NCBI GenBank assembly: GCA_027317185.1
Contig: DAHVFB010000019.1
Span: 1-39,982 of the forward strand
Reading direction: 5' to 3'
DNA length: 39,982 nucleotides
DNA from: Deltaproteobacteria bacterium
GTDB lineage: Bacteria; Desulfobacterota; Binatia; Binatales; Binataceae
Below the pieces are notes generated by a model that did not search any database, was not told where the DNA came from, and saw only the letters and a program-made list of their open reading frames with translations. Each line of letters starts with the position of its first letter. Position 1 is the stretch's first letter. A program made the translations under genes and the position numbers. Positions 6,862 through 15,522 of the stretch are shown here, one piece after another.

Positions 6862-8648
6862 ATGCTGAAGCTCTCAGGCAAAGGACATCGATGCTGGTTG
6901 ATGTGGGCTTCGAACTCGCTGCGAAATTGGCGCAGGAAATTGGACCCGGCCCAGGCGGCGGCGTCGGAGAGCGCACAGATGCACTTCCCTTCCATGAAAT
7001 CCGAGGTGGCTTTGATCTGATCGAGGTCTTCCAGCCGGCCTTCGCCACGTTCGATCCGGCCGAGGATGCGGTAAATCCACCCGGTCCCCTCGCGGCATTG
7101 GGTGCATTGACCGCACGACTCATGCTCGAAAAAGCGGGCGATAACCAGCGCCGCCCGCACCATGCAGGTCCGATCGTCCATCACGATCACCCCGGCGGTG
7201 CCGAGCAGCGTGTTGACCTTGCGCACCGACTCGTGGTCCATCGCGATATCGATCTGATCGCCGCGCAACACCGGCATCGAGACCCCGCCGGGCACCACCG
7301 CCTTGACGGTGCGGCCCTCTTCGAGTCCGCCGGCATACTTATAAATCAAATCGCGCAGATTGACGCCGAGCTTAAGCTCGAACACCCCCGGGTTTTTTAC
7401 GTGCCCGCTGACCCCGAACAACGTATGCCCGGCGGCCTTCTCCACCCCTTCGGCTTTGAACCAGTCCGCCCCGCGCATCAGTATCGCCGGCACATGCGAG
7501 ACGGTTTCGGCGTTATCGACGGTAGTCGGCTGACCCCATAGTCCTTTCTGCGCCGGGAACGGCGGGCGCTTGCGCGGCTGGCCTTTCTTGCCCTCCATCG
7601 ATTCGAGCATCCCGCTCTCTTCGCCGCAGATATAGGCTCCCGCTCCAGGCTGAATATGCATATCGAAGCGGCGTCCGAATCCGAGCGCATTTTCGCCCAG
7701 AATGCCCGCCTGATAGGCCTGCTCGATCGCGGATCGCACGGTGGCGTAAGCGTCGACGTATTCGCCGCGAATGTAGATGAAGGCGGCGTTGGCCTCGACC
7801 GCCATCGAGGCGATCATGATGCCCTCGATCATCAGGTGCGGGTTGCGTTCCATTATCTGCCGGTCCTTGAAGGTGCCCGGCTCGCTCTCGTCGGCGTTGA
7901 TCGCGAGATAGCGCGGCCGATCATCCTTGGGCGGCATGAAGGTCCACTTCAGCCCGGTGACGAAACCAGCGCCGCCGCGTCCGCGCAGGCCGGCATCCTT
8001 GACCAGTCCGGCAATCTCCTTGGGCGTCATGGCGCCAGCCTTCACCACCGCCTGATAGCCGCCATGAGCGCGATAATCGTCTAGCGCCGGCCATTTCGCG
8101 CCATTGGGCGGCAGCAGATAGCCATCGACCCCATCAGGAATGATCGAGATGATCGGCGCGGGATGGCGCGCATCGAGCGCCGCTTCGGGCGAGCCGACGA
8201 TCTCCTGCAGGTATTCGGGAGTGACGAATTCGAGATATGGATTGCGATTGACCTGCACCACCGGGGCCGATCCGCACGAGCCCAGGCATTCGACCTCCGC
8301 GATCGCGAAGCGTCCGTCCGGGGAAGTGGTGCCGGCCTGGATGCCGAGCCGATGCTCCAGCATCTCGACCATGCCGCGCGCGCCGCGCAGGCAGCATGGC
8401 AGGTTGGTGCAGACCTGGATGACCGCCTTGGCCGGCGGCAGCATGAACAACGAGTAGAACGAGGCGACTTCGGCCACCTCGCCCGCCCGCATCCCGAACA
8501 ACGAACCGACCTCGGCATAAACCTCGCGGTTCAACTGTCCCACTTCGTCGCGGGCCTGATGAAGCGCGAACAGCAGCGCGCCGCGCGGATGCGGGAAATG
8601 CGGGATTTCGTTGCGAATTTTCTCGTGAGTCGCGGATGACAGCAGCAT
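6858..8648 (-). CDS. nuoEF: NADH-quinone oxidoreductase fused NuoE-NuoF subunit
   Basis: A 596-residue fusion of two peripheral-arm subunits of complex I. Residues 1-160 are NuoE: a helical start, then the thioredoxin-like ferredoxin with [2Fe-2S] ligands C80, C85, C121 and C125 (CTNLPC, CLGSC). Residues about 190-590 are NuoF: the NADH/FMN glycine-rich GLRGRGGAGF at 220-229, the FMN-site GAGAYICGEES at 335-345, and the N3 [4Fe-4S] ligands C512, C515, C518 and C558. This is where NADH delivers its hydride to FMN. It begins 4 bases after the nuoD stop. NuoE-NuoF fusion is also seen in HoxF of NAD-linked hydrogenases, but NuoB, C, D, G and I next door mark this as complex I. Confidence 0.95.
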   Translation of the reverse strand: MLLSSATHEKIRNEIPHFPHPRGALLFALHQARDEVGQLNREVYAEVGSLFGMRAGEVAEVASFYSLFMLPPAKAVIQVCTNLPCCLRGARGMVEMLEHRLGIQAGTTSPDGRFAIAEVECLGSCGSAPVVQVNRNPYLEFVTPEYLQEIVGSPEAALDARHPAPIISIIPDGVDGYLLPPNGAKWPALDDYRAHGGYQAVVKAGAMTPKEIAGLVKDAGLRGRGGAGFVTGLKWTFMPPKDDRPRYLAINADESEPGTFKDRQIMERNPHLMIEGIMIASMAVEANAAFIYIRGEYVDAYATVRSAIEQAYQAGILGENALGFGRRFDMHIQPGAGAYICGEESGMLESMEGKKGQPRKRPPFPAQKGLWGQPTTVDNAETVSHVPAILMRGADWFKAEGVEKAAGHTLFGVSGHVKNPGVFELKLGVNLRDLIYKYAGGLEEGRTVKAVVPGGVSMPVLRGDQIDIAMDHESVRKVNTLLGTAGVIVMDDRTCMVRAALVIARFFEHESCGQCTQCREGTGWIYRILGRIERGEGRLEDLDQIKATSDFMEGKCICALSDAAAWAGSNFLRQFRSEFEAHINQHRCPLPESFSI

Positions 8649-8652
8649 CAGA

Positions 8653-9915
8653 TCACCGATCGCATTCGCCGCCGATCATGTTGGTCATGCCGAAACTCGG
8701 CACCACGTCGGCCAGTTGCCGCCCGATCAAGGCCCGCCCGAGCGGACTCAAATTCGAAAAGCTGGGCGATCGCAGCCGGCACTTGTAGGGCTTGCCGGTG
8801 CCGTCGCTGACCAGGTAAAAACCGAACTCGCCGTTGGTGGCTTCGAGCGCGAAGTAAACTTCGCCGGGCGGAAACAAGCCGCCTTCGGTCACCAGTTTGA
8901 ATTGGTCGATCAATTCTTCCATCCGGCCGAACACGTGATTTTTGCCAGGCCAACGAATACGCGGATCGTCCACGTTGACCGGCCCTGCGGGGATTTTTTC
9001 CAGGCATTGCAGCACCATCCGGCGGCTTTGGCGGATCTCCTCCAGCCGCACCAGATAACGATCGAAATTGTCGCTATGCTCGCCGATGGGTATATCGAAA
9101 TCGAGCTGCGGGTATACCAGGTAAGGCTGTGTGCGCCGCAAGTCCAGCGCGACGCCGCCCGCCCGCAGCATCGGGCCGGTCACGCCATGCGCGATCAGGT
9201 CCTGCGGCGAAATATAGCCGGTGCCTTCCATCCGGCGGCGGAACACGATGTTGTCGGTCAGGATTTTATGGGCGTCGTCGATCAGCTTGGCCGCGCGATC
9301 GAGTTTCGCGGTGGCGAATTCACGAAATCCGGCCGGCAGGTCGGAGATTACTCCGCCAATTCGGATCGCGTTGGTGGTGATCCGCGCGCCGCATAGCGCG
9401 TCGATCTGATCGAGCACCAGCTCGCGCGCTTCGAGCAAATAGAGGAAGGGCGTGAAGGCCGCCAGCTCCATCGCGGAGGATCCCACGCACAGCATATGGT
9501 CGGCCATCCGCGACAGCTCGCCGCCGATCACCCGGATGAAATCGCATCGCTCCGGCGTGGTGATCCCGAGCAGCTTCTCGACCGTCATGCAGTAGGCGGT
9601 ATTGCACAGAATCGCCGAACTGTAGTTGAGCCGATCGGTGTACGGGATGTTCTGGTAGTAGTAGCCGGTTTCGCATTCCTTCTCGAAACCGCGATGCAGG
9701 TAGCCGATCTGCACGTCGGCATCGACAATCTGCTCGCCGTCGAGATCGAGCACGATGCGCACGGTGCCATGCGTGGCCGGATGCGACGGGCCGAACTGCA
9801 GGCGCATCGGCGGGGCGTCGAGCCCCGGATCGAGCTGGCTCGGCGACGCTTCCGCGCGCGGGCGCATCGCGCTGTCAATCGGGTCGTTGAGTGTTTTTGC
9901 GTTCCGGTCCGGCAT
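8653..9915 (-). CDS. nuoD: NADH-quinone oxidoreductase subunit D
   Basis: A 420-residue 49-kDa-type subunit, which lines the quinone chamber next to NuoB. The N-terminal FGPSHPATHGTVR signature is at residues 41-53, followed by DADVQIGYLHRGFEK, NIPYTDRLNYSS and the ARELVLDQIDALCGARITTNAIRIGG region. The C-terminus ends NMIGGECDR, typical of the family. The frame stays open far upstream across nuoC, but homology begins near the FGPSHPATHG motif. ATG 9915 overlaps the nuoC end by 41 bases; ATG 9867, 7 bases after the nuoC stop, is an equally reasonable start. Neither has a strong ribosome site, which suggests coupling to nuoC. Confidence 0.95.
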   Translation of the reverse strand: MPDRNAKTLNDPIDSAMRPRAEASPSQLDPGLDAPPMRLQFGPSHPATHGTVRIVLDLDGEQIVDADVQIGYLHRGFEKECETGYYYQNIPYTDRLNYSSAILCNTAYCMTVEKLLGITTPERCDFIRVIGGELSRMADHMLCVGSSAMELAAFTPFLYLLEARELVLDQIDALCGARITTNAIRIGGVISDLPAGFREFATAKLDRAAKLIDDAHKILTDNIVFRRRMEGTGYISPQDLIAHGVTGPMLRAGGVALDLRRTQPYLVYPQLDFDIPIGEHSDNFDRYLVRLEEIRQSRRMVLQCLEKIPAGPVNVDDPRIRWPGKNHVFGRMEELIDQFKLVTEGGLFPPGEVYFALEATNGEFGFYLVSDGTGKPYKCRLRSPSFSNLSPLGRALIGRQLADVVPSFGMTNMIGGECDR

Positions 9916-10585
9916 ACTCGACTTGCGGCCGGCGCGGTTCCTTCGCGCCCGGTCCGACGTACTCCTGTATCGGCTGTTCGTGTTGCTTGTCGTAGTCCTT
10001 GCGCAGCGGATGCCCGACGAACTCCTCGTAGAGATAAATCCGGCGCAAGTCCGGATGACCGTTGAACCTGATGCCGTACATGTCCCAGGTCTCGCGCTCG
10101 AGCCAGTTGGCGCCCGGCCATAGCGAACTGACGGTGTCGATCGTGGGATCGTCCTCCGGCACCCGCGATTTAATTCGGATTCGATGAAGATGGCTGGTAG
10201 ACAGCAGATGATAGACCACCGCGAAGCGTGGCGAGGGTCCGCGCGGCGGCTGCACCAGACGATGGCGCGATTGCGGGAGGTGGCGCCACGCGGCCCGGTT
10301 TTCGTCCCACACCTGCGAGGGGGTGATAAAGCCATCCGGATTGCCGAGATAATCGACCGCGGTCACGTCGAGGCACATATCGAAGGCCAATTCGGGCGAG
10401 TCGCGCAGCAACCGGCACACGGCGACGATATTCTCGCGGGCGACGTGAATACGATCGTCTCCGTGCTCGGCGTGCCATTGCTCAACCAGCGCGCCCACGC
10501 GCTCCAGAATCGCGGCCATCAGCTTTGACGGTTCCGGCGTGGGCGGCGTGGGCGGTGCGGGCGCGGGTGGATTACTTTCGGGCAT
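9875..10585 (-). CDS. nuoC: NADH-quinone oxidoreductase subunit C
   Basis: A 236-residue 30-kDa-type subunit of the complex I connecting module. Diagnostic parts are FDMCLDVTAVDYLG near residue 75, FAVVYHLLS, and the family signature NWLERETWDMYGIRFNGHPD followed by LRRIYLYEEFVGHPLRKDY around residues 160-200. The N-terminus carries a Pro-rich extension (PPAPAPPTPPTPEP) and the last 35 residues are charged. It overlaps the end of nuoI by 14 bases and the start of nuoD, as expected for a tightly packed operon. NuoC and NuoD are separate here, unlike the NuoCD fusion of Escherichia coli. Confidence 0.95.
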   Translation of the reverse strand: MPESNPPAPAPPTPPTPEPSKLMAAILERVGALVEQWHAEHGDDRIHVARENIVAVCRLLRDSPELAFDMCLDVTAVDYLGNPDGFITPSQVWDENRAAWRHLPQSRHRLVQPPRGPSPRFAVVYHLLSTSHLHRIRIKSRVPEDDPTIDTVSSLWPGANWLERETWDMYGIRFNGHPDLRRIYLYEEFVGHPLRKDYDKQHEQPIQEYVGPGAKEPRRPQVEYAGPERKNTQRPD

Positions 10586-11102
10586 ACTGTGCTCTCAGAT
10601 AATCGAGCCGGGGTTTGAGCTCCGCTTCGGGCACCAGCAGGTCCTGCTTGCGCCACAGCGATCCGCGCCGCGAGTAGCTTGAGATCTCGACCTGACGGCT
10701 CATCACGATCGCTTCCTCCGGGCAGGCTTCCTCGCACAAGCCGCAGAACATGCAGCGCGCCATGTCGATATCGAAAACCTCAGGGAAACGTTCGACCTCG
10801 GCGGCCGTCTCCGCGGGGAAAATTGTGATGCAACTGGTGGGGCAGGCCCATTCGCATAGTCCGCAGGCGACGCAGCGCTCCTTGCCATTGGCCATCTGCA
10901 CCAGCACCGGCATCCCACGCATCGCGGGCGGCTGCACGAAACGCTGCTCGGGAAAATTGACGGTAAAATCCTGGCGTCCCCGAATGAATCCAAACAGGTT
11001 GCGGAAAAAATGCGCGGAGGCGACGCCCAATCCAATTAAAATCGGCAGCCACTGTTTGGTGGTCGGCGCCGGTCGTACGACCTTAACTACGCGTGCAGCC
11101 AT
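10572..11102 (-). CDS. nuoI: NADH-quinone oxidoreductase subunit I
   Basis: A 176-residue ferredoxin-like subunit carrying clusters N6a and N6b, which pass electrons from NuoG towards NuoB. Two [4Fe-4S] motifs are visible: C77, C80, C83, C87 (CVACGLCEWACP) and C117, C120, C123, C127 (CMFCGLCEEACP). A hydrophobic N-terminal stretch (WLPILIGLGVASAHFF) could lie against the membrane. The frame is open to 11174, but ATG 11102 has GGGAAAG about 10 bases upstream and follows the nuoG stop by 7 bases, so it is the better start. Confidence 0.95.
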   Translation of the reverse strand: MAARVVKVVRPAPTTKQWLPILIGLGVASAHFFRNLFGFIRGRQDFTVNFPEQRFVQPPAMRGMPVLVQMANGKERCVACGLCEWACPTSCITIFPAETAAEVERFPEVFDIDMARCMFCGLCEEACPEEAIVMSRQVEISSYSRRGSLWRKQDLLVPEAELKPRLDYLRAQYARK

Positions 11103-11109
11103 CGCCGAT

Positions 11110-12684
11110 TCACTTTCCCGCCGCGGCCAGCGGTACGCCGTGAGGGCCGATATTATCGAATTGAACCGCTGCAAAGGCAGCGCCGTCGCTACTCATCCGG
11201 TCCCACACGTTCGCTATCGAATAAGTCTCACCGCTGGCGGTGACCGCATTCAAAAGATGGGTAAAAAGCTCGCCGTCGCCAATCCATCCGGCGGGCGTAT
11301 CGAGCGCCTTCGTGATCCGCTGCACGCGCCCGGCGTGATTGGTGAAGGTGCCTTCTTTTTCCGCGAAGGTGGTGGTTGGAAAGATTACCTTGGCGTGCGC
11401 GTAACGCGGATCGTTCGTCAGCGACTGAACGATCAATAATTCCAGCTTCGAGAAAATTCCTTCCAGCCGATCGGGCGGCGTCACTTTCAATAGATCGTCG
11501 CCGCACAGATACAGCCCCTTGATCGCGCCCGACTCGATCGCGCCGAGCAACTGTTCGAGGCCGTCATCAGCACCGCTCACCAGCTTCAGTTCGCGCACGC
11601 CGCGCGCGTTGGCCGCCTTTTCCGCCTTAATCAACAGATCGTCGGGCTTCCAGCGCTGCACCGCCATCGCCACCTGCTTGACCTGCAAGGCCTTGAGCAG
11701 CTCGCCGAAGCGGAAATTCTCCTCGTTGGTCAGATGGGGCGAAACTACCGCGCCCAAAGCGGCGCCGTGCTGCTGCGTGAAATCGGTCAGCGCCTGGGTG
11801 GCGCGGTCGAGGGCCTGATTCCAGGTCGCGGCGGCGCCATCGACGATTGGGACGCGCAGCCGCCCGGAATCGGTCGGATAACCGATATTGAGGCGGCCCC
11901 AATCGCACAGCCAGGTCTCGTTCACTTCGTCGTTGCGCCGCGGCGTCATCCGCCAGATGCGATTTTTGTACACCGACAGCATCGCATTGCAGCCGTTGGC
12001 GCAGGTTGGGCAGACGGTCGCGGTTTCCTGCAGAAACCAAACCCTGATCTTGTGATGGAAGTCCTTGGTCTCCAGCGCGCCGACGGGACAGATGTCGGCG
12101 GTGTTCATCGAGTAATCGTTATCCAGCCGCTGGTCGTCATAGATGTCGAGTTTGGAATGTTCGCCCAACTCGAAGACATGCAACTCGCCGGTCTTGCTGA
12201 CCTCGTTGCAAAAGCGTACGCAGCGGCGGCACAGGATACAGCGCTCCTGATCGAGCAGCATCCGATCGCCGATATCCAGGCGCTTGCCGCGCTTGCGGCG
12301 CGGATCGATCGTATGACCCTCGCGATTGCCGAAACGCATCGCATAGTTCTGCAGCCAGCACTCGCCGGCCTTGTCGCAGATGGGGCAGTCCAGCGGATGG
12401 TTGAGCAGCAGCAATTCGACCACGCCGCGCCGGACCAGATGAACTTCCGGATCGTCGCTCTTGACCACCATCCCGTCGCGCACCGGCGTGTTGCACGAGA
12501 TCTGCAACTTGGGAATGCCTTCGATCCGCACCTGACAAAATCGGCAACTGCCCTCGATGCTGAGCTTGGGATGGTAGCAGTAGTGCGGGATGTCCATCCC
12601 CGCATCCAGCATCACCTGCAGCAGGGGAGTACCTTCCGGCGCCTCGAGCGTGCGCCCGTCAACCGTGACCTTAACGATTTTCAC
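11110..12684 (-). CDS. nuoG: NADH-quinone oxidoreductase subunit G (short form)
   Basis: A 524-residue 75-kDa-type subunit. The ligands for N1b [2Fe-2S] (C36, C47, C50, C64), N5 [4Fe-4S] (H96, C100, C103, C109) and N4 [4Fe-4S] (C149, C152, C155, C199) are all in place. C225, C228, C232 and C260 give the extra N7 cluster known from Escherichia and Thermus. The molybdopterin-oxidoreductase-like C-terminal domain is present but shortened: the protein is about 260-380 residues shorter than the Thermus or E. coli subunit. Nothing suggests a frameshift, so it appears to be a naturally short form. It starts 2 bases after nuoB. Confidence 0.95.
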   Translation of the reverse strand: MKIVKVTVDGRTLEAPEGTPLLQVMLDAGMDIPHYCYHPKLSIEGSCRFCQVRIEGIPKLQISCNTPVRDGMVVKSDDPEVHLVRRGVVELLLLNHPLDCPICDKAGECWLQNYAMRFGNREGHTIDPRRKRGKRLDIGDRMLLDQERCILCRRCVRFCNEVSKTGELHVFELGEHSKLDIYDDQRLDNDYSMNTADICPVGALETKDFHHKIRVWFLQETATVCPTCANGCNAMLSVYKNRIWRMTPRRNDEVNETWLCDWGRLNIGYPTDSGRLRVPIVDGAAATWNQALDRATQALTDFTQQHGAALGAVVSPHLTNEENFRFGELLKALQVKQVAMAVQRWKPDDLLIKAEKAANARGVRELKLVSGADDGLEQLLGAIESGAIKGLYLCGDDLLKVTPPDRLEGIFSKLELLIVQSLTNDPRYAHAKVIFPTTTFAEKEGTFTNHAGRVQRITKALDTPAGWIGDGELFTHLLNAVTASGETYSIANVWDRMSSDGAAFAAVQFDNIGPHGVPLAAAGK

Positions 12685-12686
12685 AG

Positions 12687-13262
12687 CTATTCGATTCGGC
12701 GTCCGTCGCCATGGATTTCGGGCCAGGGCTGGCCCTCCCGCTCATGCTGCACGCGGTATTGCAGTTTCAAAAGACCGTCGAGCACCGCCTCGGGCCGCGG
12801 CGGACAGCCGGGAATGTAGATCGCGACCGGCACCACCCGATCGATGCCCTGCAAGACCGCGTAATTATCGTACGGGCCGCCGGAGCTGGTGCAGGCGCCG
12901 AACGAAACCACCCATTTCGGCTCCGCCATCTGATCATATACGCGGCGCAGAATCGGTGCGATGCGCTGGGTGATAGTGCCGACCACGAACAAAAGGTCGG
13001 CTTGGCGCGGCGTGAAGCGCGGCAGCGCGGCGCCAAAACGATCGATATCGTAGCGCGGGCCGGCGGTCGAAAAATATTCCATCCCACAGCAGGCGGTGAC
13101 GAATGGGTAGGGGAAGAAGGAGTACTTCCGCGCCCATTGAATCGCGTCCTGCAGGCGGGTGCTGGCGAAGCTTTCGGGGAACGCCATCGAGGCGTCGGCC
13201 GGCGCTTTCTGGGTAAGCGCACCGCCGACCAGATAGGTGGAAACGGTCCTGCGTTTAGCCAT
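12687..13262 (-). CDS. nuoB: NADH-quinone oxidoreductase subunit B
   Basis: A 191-residue PSST-type subunit that holds terminal cluster N2. The four ligands C58, C59, C124 and C153 lie in [26 protein letters not shown] and [10 protein letters not shown], all family hallmarks. ATG 13262 has GGAAG about 9 bases upstream; the in-frame TTG at 13298 is less likely. It is the first gene of the operon. The usual partner nuoA, which normally precedes nuoB, is absent: 325 bases without a convincing gene lie upstream. Confidence 0.95.
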   Translation of the reverse strand: MAKRRTVSTYLVGGALTQKAPADASMAFPESFASTRLQDAIQWARKYSFFPYPFVTACCGMEYFSTAGPRYDIDRFGAALPRFTPRQADLLFVVGTITQRIAPILRRVYDQMAEPKWVVSFGACTSSGGPYDNYAVLQGIDRVVPVAIYIPGCPPRPEAVLDGLLKLQYRVQHEREGQPWPEIHGDGRRIE

Positions 13263-13587
13263 CAGTCGAAACTTCCATCCGGCAAGCGGATCGCTCAATT
13301 CTCAAAACCGGCATAACCTCTTAATGAAATCGCGCTTGCGGGCCGACAGGAGCGGGAGCAGCGGCGACCATCTTATGTCTATTGTTTTCCTCTCCGAAAG
13401 CAAGGGCAAGTGGACGCGCGCCGCGCCCTGACGAATGTGAAGAAAAATTTGGTGAAATGCTGATTTTTTTGAAAACGAAAGATGTCGTTCTGCGCGGGCT
13501 GCTCGATAGATTCGGGTTGCCAAAGCAAGATGAATTCGCTGCGTGCGTCAGGATGAGGGGTTTTTAGGTGATCGGCGGTTCGCCCGA
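13263..13587. other. Gene-free stretch between the nuo operon and the methyltransferase gene
   Basis: No convincing gene is seen. Short open frames exist on both strands but have no good ribosome site or recognisable product. The nuo operon promoter should lie here on the minus strand; I found no clear hexamer pair. Just after the methyltransferase stop, TGATCGG at 13569-13575 and CCGATCA at 13584-13590 can form a 7-bp hairpin without a T-run. Confidence 0.5.
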
Positions 13588-15183
13588 TCAAAGCGAGGTC
13601 TCGGAAGAAATTTGTTCCTCGAACATTTGCCGCTGTCTCCCCCGCGCTAAAAGGGCTGTCGGCAAAAGTGAGGCGATCGCGTCCGCTGGAACGTTCGCCA
13701 ATTCTTTCGGCTCCATCTTGTAGAGACCGCCGCCATAAACGCGGCCTTCGCCCAACAGCGTCTCCGCTGGAATCGAGTTTAGAAACTCCCATATACGGTG
13801 GGAGAGATCAGGATCGTGTTCGAGTATCTCGGCTAACACGGTCCGCGGATAAAGCATGAGATAAACGTTGGCGGCGGTAGCTATGGAGTGGTTGAGAATG
13901 AAACGGAAAGGCTTGAGACGATTAGCCGAGCCACGCGCCATGTAAGTGCAGATGAATGGTGCGGCTGGGCGGTTCTCTTGCGCATACCAGGGCCGCCTGC
14001 GGCTGCACAAATACGTTTTCGAGACCTTGGGCTTGCCGGTTTGAAGGTAATCCCAAAGCGAGGGATACCTCGCTTTGACCTCTTTTTCAGACCAGCGACA
14101 ATCGAGGATGTATTGTTGACGTTCGATTCGCGGAGCGCCGTTTTCGAAAGCGTAAACCACATCGGTTTTTAGGTGGCGCGGCCCCGGCAATATCGGTGTA
14201 AAACATCCTAATGGAAGTCCACGCGCTTCAATCTCCGCGCGGGAGAGGATAAAAAACTTATTGTTGCCGGTGGCTAATCCGCGTTTTACGACAAAAAAAT
14301 CGGAGAGCCTGAAGCCCAAGGCTTCGACTTTCACCCCGTCAGCGGCTAGCCCTGACCATTTCCGTACGTTCTGCAGTTCCCTTGACGACAGCACCCGTAA
14401 ATGCGCCGGATGCGTCAGCGTGCCGCCGTAGCTGAATTCAATTTGATGCGCCTTTTCCGGTCGGCGTTTCCGGAAACAGGCTACCGCCGAAGAGACCAGC
14501 GCGTCCTCGAATTGACGAGCATTTGGATCGAACCGATGGATTCGTAGCAGCTCAACCTCGTTGAGCAGATATCTTTTTATTGGCGCACCGTAATTTACGT
14601 CCATGAACTCGCTTGGAATCAGCCAGGCCGCTATCCCATCTTCGGCGAGCCAGGCGTGGGCCAGGCCTATGAAATAACAATAAAGCCCACTCAGACCGGC
14701 CATGCGGATGCCGCATGCCGACTTGGTTGCAAACTGCAATCGCCCTTTTTCCGTGGGTTTCAGGTGGTGATGCCGGACATACGGAGGATTGCAGATAATT
14801 AGATTGAAACGCCCGCTTTCTTCTGGCGGTTTAATCGTTGTGAAGTCGTCCAATACAATTTTGACCGGGTGGTTACTCCACAGCTTCCGTGCCGGTTCAC
14901 CATAATGGGGATCGACCTCGATCCCCATTGCCAGCTTGATGCGGTGCGCAGGGAAATTGCCGAGCAGTGCCGAGTAAAAGGCTCCGGTACCAACCGCCGG
15001 GTCGAGAAAACGGATTGGAACATTCTCGGGAAAAATTGTGTGCGCGTGCGCCAGCACGTCGAACGCGAGCTCTCGCGGCGTCGCAAATTGCCCCAGCCGG
15101 TTACGCTCCCCCTGCGTCTTACGAGCATCCAATTCGTCTTGCAGCAGAGTGCGTCGCGTCTCCGCATCCTTCAACGCGTCCAT
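13588..15183 (-). CDS. N6-adenine DNA methyltransferase, TaqI/Eco57I-like (type II R-M)
   Basis: A 531-residue gamma-class DNA methyltransferase. Near the N-terminus is GQFATPRELAFDVL, then the SAM motif I region IRFLDPAVGTGAFYSALL around residue 60, and the catalytic motif IV NPPYV near residue 132. The second half looks like a TaqI-type target-recognition domain (LSDFFVVKRGLATGNNKFFIL and a basic, aromatic-rich remainder). It would methylate N6 of adenine in a specific sequence that cannot be predicted by eye. It starts 3 bases after the apparent restriction-enzyme remnant, a normal R-M layout. Base composition here is lower in GC than the flanking nuo and rubrerythrin genes, which fits recent transfer. 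Confidence 0.88.
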   Translation of the reverse strand: MDALKDAETRRTLLQDELDARKTQGERNRLGQFATPRELAFDVLAHAHTIFPENVPIRFLDPAVGTGAFYSALLGNFPAHRIKLAMGIEVDPHYGEPARKLWSNHPVKIVLDDFTTIKPPEESGRFNLIICNPPYVRHHHLKPTEKGRLQFATKSACGIRMAGLSGLYCYFIGLAHAWLAEDGIAAWLIPSEFMDVNYGAPIKRYLLNEVELLRIHRFDPNARQFEDALVSSAVACFRKRRPEKAHQIEFSYGGTLTHPAHLRVLSSRELQNVRKWSGLAADGVKVEALGFRLSDFFVVKRGLATGNNKFFILSRAEIEARGLPLGCFTPILPGPRHLKTDVVYAFENGAPRIERQQYILDCRWSEKEVKARYPSLWDYLQTGKPKVSKTYLCSRRRPWYAQENRPAAPFICTYMARGSANRLKPFRFILNHSIATAANVYLMLYPRTVLAEILEHDPDLSHRIWEFLNSIPAETLLGEGRVYGGGLYKMEPKELANVPADAIASLLPTALLARGRQRQMFEEQISSETSL

Positions 15184-15186
15184 CTC

Positions 15187-15522
15187 TTAAACACCAAATT
15201 CAGCAAGCTCATCGATTCGGTGCTCCCACACCCAGTCGATACCTTCCGCCGCCTCGTATCCGAGATATCCACTATCGAAATATCCGCAGAGGAACAGTAC
15301 GAAGCGCATCTGTGTACCGTAGGTTCGGCGGAGCTGACTCATCTTAATGGCCGCTACCGCGGGCCGGCCGCGACCGTCAGCCGGGCGGCCTGTTGACGCG
15401 GGAGCGGCTATGGCGCGAAAATCGCGTAATTGCAGAGTCAAAACGGAAATCTCGGTCAGCTCGACGTTGGGCGGCCAAGAGGCATCATTCATGGATTCCG
15501 AAGTGACACCAGTTATATTCAC
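15187..15522 (-). pseudogene. Probable restriction endonuclease remnant (C-terminal tail)
   Basis: The 111-residue frame has two unlike parts. The last 51 codons (15342-15187) read like the conserved end of a type II endonuclease: SQLRRTYG, RFVLFLCGYFDSGYLGYEA and IDWVWEHRIDEL, lying 3 bases upstream of the methyltransferase. I associate such tails with PD-(D/E)XK enzymes paired with TaqI-like methylases, but cannot name the family. Residues 41-60 are low-complexity (PASTGRPADGRGRPAVA) and no catalytic core is present. The 5' part also overlaps the divergent gene at 15491. Likely a truncated nuclease; a small intact gene is the alternative. Confidence 0.5.

Noticed and set aside
9916-10335. 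A 140-residue N-terminal extension of NuoD
   Set aside because: The frame is open but overlaps nuoC for its whole length, is Arg/Ser/Thr-rich and does not resemble any NuoD; the normal start lies near 9915 or 9867.
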